A stretch of DNA of 18,609 bases from Isotricha intestinalis (lineage: Eukaryota > Ciliophora > Litostomatea > Vestibuliferida > Isotrichidae). The stretch covers positions 1 through 18,609 of the forward strand of contig JAJJLU010004104.1 in NCBI GenBank assembly GCA_023807065.1. The letters are read 5' to 3'. A program made the position numbers and the translations under genes. The notes beneath the pieces are model-generated. The model saw only the letters and a list, made by a program, of their open reading frames with translations, had not been told where the DNA came from and made no database searches. This document shows positions 7,535-14,732 of this stretch, one piece after another. Numbering within the stretch: the first letter of the stretch is position 1; each line of letters begins with the position of its first letter.

Positions 7535-10500
7535 TTATTGAAACAGTGACATAATATATTTTCCAACTTCCTGATTTAAACTTTTATTTTTGCATTTCAC
7601 AAGAAGTCCTAAATGATTAGGTTCAATAGTAGCATAAACCAATGCAGGTTGCCCTTTATAAGTAGCACTAGAAATAGCTTCATTATTAATAATTTCAACA
7701 GCAGCAAAATTGCCTTTAGATTTAATAATTTCATGAAAAGCTTGAGGAGAAGCAATATTAATATTTAAATCATAAGAATCTTCTTCAGCAAAACTTTCCC
7801 ACATTTCTCCAAATTGATCAGTATTAATTTGATAAGGTGTATATTGACTTTGTGAAGATATATTAAAAGTATTTGAAGCAGTTCCTCCACTTAAACTTGC
7901 AAATATATCATTATTAGAAGGATTACTTGTTACATTAGTATTTGGATTATTTTGAGTTAAACCACCAAATAAATTCATATTATTATTAGTATTAGTATTT
8001 GATGTTGTAGTTGTTGAACCACCTCCAAAGATATCACTAAGTAAATCTAATGAATTAGTTTGTTGTTGTTGAACAGGTTGATTATCATTATTACCTAAAC
8101 CTAATAAATCACCTTGGTTTCCACTTTGTAAATTACTAGTATTTCCACCAGTAACATTCATTCCACTAAACAAACCACCACTACTATTATTATTATTATT
8201 TTTACTTTCAAATAAATTATTATTATTACTATTAGTATTCCCACTACTATCAACAGTTAATCCACCAAATAATTGTCCCATTAACTTTTTCTTTTCTTTA
8301 CTATTAGGATCATATTTCTCTTCCTGTTTCTTAGGAACATAAGTATTAGAAGAGGAATAATTATTTTTACTTGAACTGCCTCCAGAAACACTAACATAAG
8401 GACTATTTTTACTAGAAGAAATAACTTGTCCAACATTGCCAACATTAGTATTACCAACTGAACTAGTATTTAAAAATTTCGGTTTTTCAGGTTGAATAGG
8501 TTTCTCATCTTTATATCCCTCAGCACCCCATTTTTGAGCTCCTGTAACTTTTAATTCATTTCTTGTATTTGTTGATAAATTATTACCACGAGATTCATAT
8601 AATGTATTAAAATTACCACCTTTACCTGGCATTGAAGTTACTGTATCTGGTGTATCATATGGTCCTACATTTAATTGAACGGAATCTGAATTAAATCTCT
8701 CATATAAACGATCTGATTTATTTTCATCATAAAATTTACCATTTGCTCTTTGTTGTACAAATGAATTTAAAAATGGAAGAGAAGTATCTAATTCAAATTC
8801 ATCGTTTATTGTTGTAAATTGATTTTTTTCTATTATTGCATTTTTACTTTGGATTCTTTTATATTCTAAACATCTTTGTTGGATTTCTGGGTTTTTATCA
8901 CGAGAATATTTTTCTATAACTTCATTTAAATAATCTAAAGGTATAAAATTTAAATTTGAATGAATTTTTGCTATTGCTGATATTAATAAACATTTTGTCA
9001 TATCATCATCATATGCTTTATTAAGTAAATATGTTAACATTTCTAATATTTGCTTTATTTTATTTTGATCATTGAAATATAATTTATTTGTATATTCACC
9101 AGTTACCCAAGCTAATAATTTCACTAAAGAATCTGGTAATGCAGCATAATTTTCTACTATTGTTGCATAATTTTCTATTGTAAATTTTTTAAATTCTTCT
9201 ATATCATCAGTTTCTCTTTCCCATTCATTAATAATTTTAATTAATTTAGATAATATATCATCTGTTATCATTTCACCAAAATTCACAAATAATTCATTCA
9301 TAACTTTAATAAACCATGATTTTGAAGGAGCGAATCTTTCAGTTAATTCAGTTATTTTAGTTAAAATATCTTTTTTACTCACACTTTCTAAAGTAGTATG
9401 TTTTAAATAATTCATCATTTTATCAACAATAACTTCAACATTTTTTAAATTAGTCATTTTATATAATAATTCAAAAGTATTTTTTTTTAAAGTTTCATCA
9501 TTTTCTTCCAAACAATCAACAATAACTTGTTGATGAGTCATAACATAATTAGGATTAATTTGAATAATAAGAGTTAATCCATTAATACCAGTACATCTTA
9601 AATTAGGAGAATCAGAAGATAAAAATCTAGAAATTGTATTAGAAGCCAATTCAATTAAATGTGGATTAGGATAAATAGTGCAAATAGTTTTTAAACATTG
9701 ATAAACAATAGCATAACCAATATTAATTCCAGTATCATCAGCTCTTCTTAAACATTGTCCAATTATTTCATACATATTTTCAGAATAACTTTGATCATCT
9801 CTTCCTAAAATAGATAATATTTCAAGTATAATAACTTGAATCCAAGGAGCAGGAAATCTATGATAATCATAATCTCTAGGTAATTTATGTTCTATAACTT
9901 GTTTTAAAATAACAATTAATGGAGTAACTAAATCTTTATATTTATCTGGATCTTTCATTGCTTGTTCTTTAAAATAAGGAAGTGTTGCAGCCATGACTGA
10001 AGGATCAAAATCACATAATAATCTTCTCATTCTTTCATCACAATCAGGAACAGAATTTTTATCAACTTGATAAAATTTATATAAACACATTACTGCTTTT
10101 TTTCTTATTTGTTCACTTTTATGATCTAATAATTTTAATATTGGTTCTGTTAAAGCTTGCATTATTGTTGGATTTGCAAATTTAATTACTGTTGTTAAAG
10201 CCATACATACTTCAACCCAATTTGAAGATTGAATATCTTTTTGAAGAGAAGCTACTAATAATATTAAAAATTCACTTTCTTCATTTAATAATAATGAACA
10301 AGCTAAATAACCTACTCTTTTATTTAAATAATTTTTATCTTGGGTTAAATTAACTGAAAATAAATGAGCAAATGTTGCTTCATGTCCTAACATTTCTATA
10401 TATATAGCTCTTAGTAAATATTCTTTCATCTTTTTAGGAGTTGTTCCACTTTCTTTTATTTTCTTTTTTAGAATTTCACTTTCTTTTAATATTATTTTGT

Positions 10501-10585
10501 CCTCTTCTTGCTTTGAACGACTGTCTCCTATTGATTTAATTAAATCTAACATTTCTTTTGATAAGTGAGTTCCGGAACTGTGCAT
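7535..10585 (-). CDS. AP4E1: AP-4 complex subunit epsilon (large adaptin)
   Basis: The 1016-residue protein is a large subunit of the AP-4 adaptor, which sorts cargo at the trans-Golgi network without a requirement for clathrin. The adaptin trunk covers residues 1-570, with strong family landmarks: KMKEYLLRAIYIEMLGHEA (52-70), KRVGYLACSLLLNEESEFL (89-107), WVEVCMALT (123-131), RKKAVMCLYKF (161-171), KLPRDYDYHRFPAPWIQ (234-250) and LRRADD (279-284). The pattern matches AP-4 epsilon better than AP-1 gamma or AP-2 alpha. A hinge of about 320 residues (600-920) is Asn/Gln/Gly-rich and contains LFGGLTV, LFSGMNV and LFGGLTQ plus DLLGLG and SLDLLSDIFGG. Residues 922-1016 match the epsilon ear platform (FGEMWESFAEE; IASPQAFHEIIKSKGNFAAV; GQPALVYATI). 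Human AP4E1 is of similar size. The ATG at 10585 fits the family start. There is no intron in 3 kb. Confidence 0.93.
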   Translation of the reverse strand: MHSSGTHLSKEMLDLIKSIGDSRSKQEEDKIILKESEILKKKIKESGTTPKKMKEYLLRAIYIEMLGHEATFAHLFSVNLTQDKNYLNKRVGYLACSLLLNEESEFLILLVASLQKDIQSSNWVEVCMALTTVIKFANPTIMQALTEPILKLLDHKSEQIRKKAVMCLYKFYQVDKNSVPDCDERMRRLLCDFDPSVMAATLPYFKEQAMKDPDKYKDLVTPLIVILKQVIEHKLPRDYDYHRFPAPWIQVIILEILSILGRDDQSYSENMYEIIGQCLRRADDTGINIGYAIVYQCLKTICTIYPNPHLIELASNTISRFLSSDSPNLRCTGINGLTLIIQINPNYVMTHQQVIVDCLEENDETLKKNTFELLYKMTNLKNVEVIVDKMMNYLKHTTLESVSKKDILTKITELTERFAPSKSWFIKVMNELFVNFGEMITDDILSKLIKIINEWERETDDIEEFKKFTIENYATIVENYAALPDSLVKLLAWVTGEYTNKLYFNDQNKIKQILEMLTYLLNKAYDDDMTKCLLISAIAKIHSNLNFIPLDYLNEVIEKYSRDKNPEIQQRCLEYKRIQSKNAIIEKNQFTTINDEFELDTSLPFLNSFVQQRANGKFYDENKSDRLYERFNSDSVQLNVGPYDTPDTVTSMPGKGGNFNTLYESRGNNLSTNTRNELKVTGAQKWGAEGYKDEKPIQPEKPKFLNTSSVGNTNVGNVGQVISSSKNSPYVSVSGGSSSKNNYSSSNTYVPKKQEEKYDPNSKEKKKLMGQLFGGLTVDSSGNTNSNNNNLFESKNNNNNSSGGLFSGMNVTGGNTSNLQSGNQGDLLGLGNNDNQPVQQQQTNSLDLLSDIFGGGSTTTTSNTNTNNNMNLFGGLTQNNPNTNVTSNPSNNDIFASLSGGTASNTFNISSQSQYTPYQINTDQFGEMWESFAEEDSYDLNINIASPQAFHEIIKSKGNFAAVEIINNEAISSATYKGQPALVYATIEPNHLGLLVKCKNKSLNQEVGKYIMSLFQ
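7952..8272 (-). other. Hinge cluster of LFxG[ML]x[LV] ear-binding-type motifs
   Basis: Within the AP-4 epsilon hinge, codons at 8272-8252 encode LFGGLTV and codons at 8173-8153 encode LFSGMNV. Both match exactly the consensus LFxG[M/L]x[L/V] described in the accessory protein tepsin, where it binds the AP-4 beta ear. A third, LFGGLTQ at 7972-7952, fails only at the last position. Binding is inferred, not shown. Confidence 0.6.
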
Positions 10586-10917
10586 CTTTTATTTTCTAAT
10601 AATAATTTATTTTTTATTTATTTAAATATGATTTTTTTTATTTATATTTATTAATTTTTATATATATTTTGTATTATATTTTATTAATGTTTTTTTTCAT
10701 TTTCAATTCTTTACAATTATTTACATAAATTATTTGTTGTGTTTATTTTTAACATTTATACAAAATAAGATTTACCATTTTAATTTTTTACAAAATTATA
10801 TTTATAGCATCATAAGACTTCAATAATTTAATTTTTCTATCTTTGAATACACACAAATTTTTAAAATCTTTAAATTCTAAATAATAAACAATAAAAATTC
10901 ATAATTATTTAATAAAT
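10586..10917 (-). other. Spacer upstream of AP-4 epsilon
   Basis: This 332-base AT-rich gap should hold the AP-4 epsilon promoter and the 3' UTR of the 157-residue gene. A 36-codon open stretch without ATG occupies 10898-10788 on the minus strand (includes LCVFKDRKIKLLKSYDA) and may be a coding remnant or a missed terminal exon. No GT..AG intron joins it convincingly to the upstream gene. Confidence 0.35.
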
Positions 10918-11391
10918 TTATTTATTCAAAGATATATCAATATCTTCACTTTCACTTATACTTCTAACATTCATACTTTCATTTATTATATAATCAAGTT
11001 TTTGTTGAAAATTATTAAAATATTCATTTTCATCTTTAATTTTTTGTTGAAATTTTATTTTTTGAATTAAAGATTGATTCATTCTATTTTCTTCATTGTC
11101 TCTAATTTTAATTAAATTTACTTTACAACTTTGATTTTTATAAAAAGGAGTTTTTAAAGGAACATCTAATTTATTATTCATTCCAATATGAGTATTATTT
11201 GTTACTAAAGGTTTAATTGGACCATTAAAATTTGTCACACCAACATAGTTTTCATTAATTTCAGATGGGGTTTTTGTTGTCATATTTTTTGATGAATTCA
11301 TTTTCTTTTCATTGAGAGCCACTTTTATTGTTGAATTCTCTGTATTTTGTTGAGAACATAAACAAAAAGATGATAATACTTTAGAAAACAT
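10918..11391 (-). CDS. Small protein of unknown function, N-terminal Cys pair
   Basis: This 157-residue protein has no recognised family. It begins MFSKVLSSFCLCSQQN; Cys10 and Cys12 sit in a short hydrophobic stretch that could be palmitoylated, but there is no Gly2, so myristoylation is excluded. The middle is polar with Asn/Thr/Lys (TTKTPSEINENYVGVTNF). Residues 105-147 look like an amphipathic, possibly coiled-coil helix (QSLIQKIKFQQKIKDENEY; FNNFQQKLDYIINES), and the tail is acidic (SESEDIDI). The ATG at 11391 is the first in frame. Composition and codon use match the neighbouring intact genes, and the frame is far longer than chance allows in this AT content, so it is probably real. It is transcribed in the same direction as AP-4 epsilon, 332 bases upstream of it. 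Confidence 0.6.
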   Translation of the reverse strand: MFSKVLSSFCLCSQQNTENSTIKVALNEKKMNSSKNMTTKTPSEINENYVGVTNFNGPIKPLVTNNTHIGMNNKLDVPLKTPFYKNQSCKVNLIKIRDNEENRMNQSLIQKIKFQQKIKDENEYFNNFQQKLDYIINESMNVRSISESEDIDISLNK

Positions 11392-11696
11392 TTTAATTTT
11401 TTATTAATTAAAATCTTTGATTTTTTTGTAATCTTTATTGAATTAATATTTGATTTACAAATTAAAATCAATTAGTTTTGGTTCTATAATTACATTATAA
11501 TAAATAATTTAAATAATAAAAATTTTTTTTGAAATAAGAAGTGAGAAAATATTAAAATATAAAATAAATATAAATTCATTTTAAAAATTCAAAAGGAATA
11601 AATTCAAATAATATTAATATAAATAATAATTTAAAATATGATTTTTTGAAAATTAAAATTAATACAATTCAAATAATAATATTAGTATCTAAAATA

Positions 11697-11905
11697 ATGA
11701 ACTAGAAATTAAATCTTCAATATATGCAAAATACAATTCAAGAAATATTAATTCCAAAATATCCTATAATATTAAAAAAACCTAAATTGAATTTATTAAA
11801 AATTATAAAAAATAATAGAAATGAAGTTAAAAAAAATAATATTTAAATCACAGAAATAATAATTTAAGAAGTAATTTAGTAAAAAAAAATTGGAAATTGA
11901 TTTGT
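11697..11905 (+). pseudogene. Decayed coding remnant
   Basis: ATG 11697 is followed two codons later by TAG, then 46 open codons to TAA at 11844 (includes QYMQNTIQEILIPKYPIILK). After a frame change the text continues NHRNNNLRSNLVKKNWKL to a TAA TAA pair near 11903. The TAG follows MN and precedes KLNLQ, where Gln would fit. No family is recognised. It is short and low in complexity, so this remains tentative. Confidence 0.35.
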
Positions 11906-12135
11906 TAATAAGAAAAAATTTCAAATAGATATATTTTTATAAATAAAGTATAATCGTTCAAATTATCATTAACTAATTATAATATTTAAATTAGCATAAT
12001 AATTGTATATTAATGGTAATTATATCTTCATATTATTAAATAATTTTTTAAAAAAAAATAGTAACAAGTCAATAAAAATTTGTTCCACCAAAAAAATGTG
12101 ATAAACTTTGTAAAAATTATTTAAATATTTAAAAG

Positions 12136-12255
12136 TTACTTTCTTTCAGTATTATAATCATTTTCTGTATAAAAATCCTCTTGTTTATGAAGTTCTTTGA
12201 CCAATTTTCTTAGATTTTTGATTTTTTGTAAGAATTTCTTTAAATAATTTTTTTA
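12136..12255 (-). pseudogene. Short decayed coding remnant, minus strand
   Basis: The minus strand between 12255 and 12136 is open for 38 codons to a TAA, with balanced charged text (RKLVKELHKQEDFYTENDYN) but no ATG. A frameshift of two bases upstream extends it to about 12290 (FFLSISLNDYKK). It resembles the charged C-terminal tail of a lost gene. The family is unknown. Confidence 0.3.
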
Positions 12256-12275
12256 TAATCATTCAAAGAAATTGA

Positions 12276-12443
12276 TAAAAAGAAAATATTTTAAGAAAGA
12301 AAGTCGAAGGTTATAAAAGATATATTTTAATTTTAACCGAATAAAATAACAGATATTTAAAAGAATTAGAAATTATTCCTATTGATATAAATGAAGAAAT
12401 GAAATAATTGATTAAAATAAAGAAATTAAACGCTAAAAAATGA
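12276..12443 (+). pseudogene. Short decayed coding remnant with in-frame TAA codons
   Basis: A plus-strand frame ending at TGA 12441-12443 reads KKVEGYKRYILILTE, TAA, NNRYLKELEIIPIDINEEMK, TAA, then LIKIKKLNAKK. Both TAA codons lie where Gln would suit the surrounding text, consistent with CAA to TAA changes. It has no start codon and no known family. Confidence 0.35.
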
Positions 12444-12500
12444 AATTAATTATATAAATTTATATTATTTATTATTATACACACATCCTTAAAAATAAAA

Positions 12501-13019
12501 TTATGTATTATTATTATTATTATTTATTGCTTTATTAAAAGGAAAAGTATAAGATTCCCTATTTGAATTTGAAGAAAAGTCTTGATAATTATCTTTCATA
12601 ACAACAAAATCTTGATATTCAACTTGAATATTTTTAGCAAGAATATGATTTAAATAAATACAAATACCACCTGTAACAATAATAGCCCATCCTGCTGATT
12701 TCATATGATTTTCAGGTGAAGGAGAAACAAATAAAAATCCAATTAAAATATATACTACTCCTCTCCCAAAATAATTCGATAAAAAAGGAAAAATATATAA
12801 TAAATAATTATGAAGAACATATGGAGAAAATTCGCTTAAGAAATTACATATTATAAGCATAATAGAATATAATTGTATTATTGTTATACAATAATTACTT
12901 GAAAAATCAGATATTAGTTTCATTAAAGAACTAGCTAAAAAATAAAAAACTATAACTGTTATAAATATTTTCACTAATCTTATTCTATTCTTTTTAAAAA
13001 ATTCAAATATATCAAACAT
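12501..13019 (-). CDS. COPI-associated / TVP15-like Golgi membrane protein
   Basis: The 172-residue protein has four hydrophobic segments: about 14-33, 43-63, 70-98 (split by a short loop) and 108-127. The signature is FPFLSNYFGRGVVYILIGFL (77-96), in which the GRG followed by a membrane segment is the hallmark of the COPI-associated protein family (PF08507, including yeast Tvp15), small multi-span proteins of the Golgi. The cytosolic tail repeats YQDF (135-138 and 145-148), a possible sorting signal, and ends in a run of six Asn encoded by (ATT)6 on the plus strand. The family's biochemical role is poorly defined; Golgi trafficking is the accepted context. The start ATG at 13019 is 69 bases from the divergent gene at 13089. 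Confidence 0.8.
   Translation of the reverse strand: MFDIFEFFKKNRIRLVKIFITVIVFYFLASSLMKLISDFSSNYCITIIQLYSIMLIICNFLSEFSPYVLHNYLLYIFPFLSNYFGRGVVYILIGFLFVSPSPENHMKSAGWAIIVTGGICIYLNHILAKNIQVEYQDFVVMKDNYQDFSSNSNRESYTFPFNKAINNNNNNT
12507..12524 (+). repeat. (ATT)6 microsatellite inside the COPI-associated gene
   Basis: Six tandem ATT units encode the six-Asn run near the C-terminus of the minus-strand gene (AAT codons). The tract is in frame and so can expand or shrink by whole residues; it is a likely length polymorphism between strains. Confidence 0.9.
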
Positions 13020-13088
13020 TTTTTCTTTTATTAAATAATAATTGAATAAAGTTAATAAAATAAAAGAATAATTACATTTGAATAATAA
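13020..13088. promoter_or_regulatory. Probable bidirectional promoter, 69 bases
   Basis: The start codons of the COPI-associated gene (-) and the 318-residue gene (+) are separated by only 69 AT-rich bases, so both transcripts must begin within or next to this gap and leaders must be short. No specific element is recognisable. Confidence 0.5.
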
Positions 13089-14045
13089 ATGTTTAAAAGA
13101 ACAAATATACTTTTATTTAAAGATGATGACACTTTAAAAAAAAGAATAGTAAGATTAACAGGAGATGATATAACATTTAAGGATGTTGAAGGATATAGAA
13201 AAGATGTTATTGATGTTAGAACAGGAAGAGAAGTAGTAATAGATAGAATGGAAAAAAAAATGAGATTTTTAGATATTATAAAACAATATGAACTTTTTTT
13301 TAATCAAAAATTAAAAATTTATGATAAAAAATATATTGATGGATTAGTTGATTTATTAAGTGATAATGATTATGATTATTTAAAAAAAAGAAAAGAATTA
13401 TTTAATTCTAAGAGAAAAATTCCATTATATAAAACTGGAAGAAATTTCTTTAAAATAAAAGAAATGGATAAAATAAATCATCATAAAAAATTTAGTAAAA
13501 CTGATTCAGTTATTAGATTTAATCCTCATATAAAAAGAACATCAAGAAGAAAATCAACAAGAATAATGTTAAATACATTTGATAATGAAGATACACAATT
13601 AGATGCAATAAATAAAGCAGTTAAATTAGAAAAAGAAAGATTAAAAACTACTTCAAATTTAGAGAAATATAAAAAAGGTTCTATTGAAGAAAGGTTATTA
13701 TTTAGAAATAAAATATCAAAATTGAGAAATAACCAATTATTTAATATAAAAAATGATTTTCCTTTGAACAGTAATTCAAATTTAAATCAAAATAGAATTA
13801 TTAATATTTCTTCTCTTTCTAAAAGTAATAGAGAAAATCAAAAAACCAATTATACTTCTTATTTTAATGATAGTTTCAAAGAAAACTCATATATATATAA
13901 AAAAATAACAAAAGCAAAAAAAAATTTAAAAAATCAAAAGATTCGAATTTTTGAAAATATAAAAAAAAATCCAATAATATTTAAAAAACCTTATAGTATG
14001 CTTTCTGATTATTATAAAAATTATAAAGACTCAAATAATAAATAA
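13089..14045 (+). CDS. Basic protein of unknown function
   Basis: This 318-residue, Lys/Arg/Asn-rich protein has no domain I can name. Residues 1-110 look folded: a beta-like start (TNILLFKDDDTLKKRIVRLT), RTGREVVIDRMEKKMRFLDI and helices (DIIKQYELFFNQKLKIYDKK; YIDGLVDLLSDNDYDYLKKR). Residues 145-160 hold a strongly basic patch with a PKA-type site (RRKS, 153-156), a possible nuclear or nucleic-acid-binding element. Residues 165-215 form a charged, possibly coiled helix (INKAVKLEKERLKTTSNLEK). The last 100 residues are Asn/Ser-rich, ending in a Lys-rich tail. There are no membrane segments and no signal peptide. It diverges from the COPI-associated gene across 69 bases. That it is a real gene is supported by length and by GGA/AGA/GAT codon use like its neighbours; its function is unknown. 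Confidence 0.6.
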   Translation: MFKRTNILLFKDDDTLKKRIVRLTGDDITFKDVEGYRKDVIDVRTGREVVIDRMEKKMRFLDIIKQYELFFNQKLKIYDKKYIDGLVDLLSDNDYDYLKKRKELFNSKRKIPLYKTGRNFFKIKEMDKINHHKKFSKTDSVIRFNPHIKRTSRRKSTRIMLNTFDNEDTQLDAINKAVKLEKERLKTTSNLEKYKKGSIEERLLFRNKISKLRNNQLFNIKNDFPLNSNSNLNQNRIINISSLSKSNRENQKTNYTSYFNDSFKENSYIYKKITKAKKNLKNQKIRIFENIKKNPIIFKKPYSMLSDYYKNYKDSNNK

Positions 14046-14155
14046 AATTTGTTGAATTAAATTTAAAAAGATGTTCTAAATTAAATATGAATATAGAATT
14101 AAAAATTAAAATTTTGTTTTTTTAAAAATTAATTTATTGATTTATAAAAGATTCA
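14046..14155. other. 3' spacer of the 318-residue gene
   Basis: This is AT-rich sequence after the stop at 14045, presumably 3' UTR. It contains nothing recognisable before the decayed gene at 14156. Confidence 0.4.
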
Positions 14156-14625
14156 ATGGAAATAAGAGAAATAATTCTTTGGTTAACAAGAAATATTCTT
14201 TAACTGATTAAAGAGTAAAAAATCCAAATATTGTTGGGTTTTTAAATAATGATATAATAAGTTACTCATATAAAAATATTTCATCTTTGGTTCAGAGCAG
14301 TGAATGAGATTTCAATGGAAATTATTATGTAAATTTTATCAAAGATCTATTTGGAAATAATGAACATATAATAAGATCTTTACATACTTCTATTCCTAAT
14401 AAACCAAAATCCACTAATCAAATTCTGTCAAATAAAAAATATTTATCTCATTGTAAAAAAAGAATCAAGAATGCTTTTTATTAGGAAAATTAGATGAAGA
14501 AAAAATATTAACTCCTGAAAAATTAATAAAAGAAGTAAATATATAAACCAAATTGATAATTGGTTAAATAAAAATGAATTGGTTATTTTAAGTGAATAAT
14601 TTAATAAAACATAATGAAAATAATA
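14156..14625 (+). pseudogene. Decayed gene, plus strand, several frames
   Basis: ATG 14156 opens MEIREIILWLTRNIL and meets TAA near 14201. A second frame runs from 14212 (PNIVGFLNNDIISYSYK) to TGA 14305, then another 58 open codons (DFNGNYYVNFIKDLF; NNEHIIRSLHTSIPNK) to TAG 14482. A third frame gives NQECFLLGKLDEEKILTPEK, and a fourth gives NQIDNWLNKNELVILSE, TAA, FNKT. Composition is more gene-like than the other remnants, with Pro, His, Gly and Trp. The TGA lies in the context SSE_DFNG, where Trp (TGG) would fit. It is clearly broken in several places. Its family is not recognised. It is convergent with the deubiquitinase gene. Confidence 0.65.
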
Positions 14626-14732
14626 ATAATAAAAATAAAATAAAAAAACTCAAAATATAAATCATAATTTATTTTATAAAATTATAAATTTAAATATTAA
14701 AAAAGTTTTATAAAATATGAAAAATAATATTA

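Larger units (their letters stand above)
11392..12500. other. 1.1-kb gene-free spacer with coding remnants
   Basis: This is the longest gene-free interval of the window. It separates two minus-strand genes and holds no intact gene. Three remnants, at 11697-11905 (+), 12136-12255 (-) and 12276-12443 (+), are listed separately. The remainder, 11905-12135 in particular, is plain AT-rich sequence. No tRNA boxes, tandem repeats or mobile-element ends are visible. Confidence 0.5.

Noticed and set aside
7535..10585. AP-2 alpha or AP-1 gamma identity for the large adaptin
   Set aside because: The trunk motifs and the C-terminal ear platform follow the AP-4 epsilon pattern; the clathrin-box motif LLDLL typical of gamma hinges is not present in exact form.
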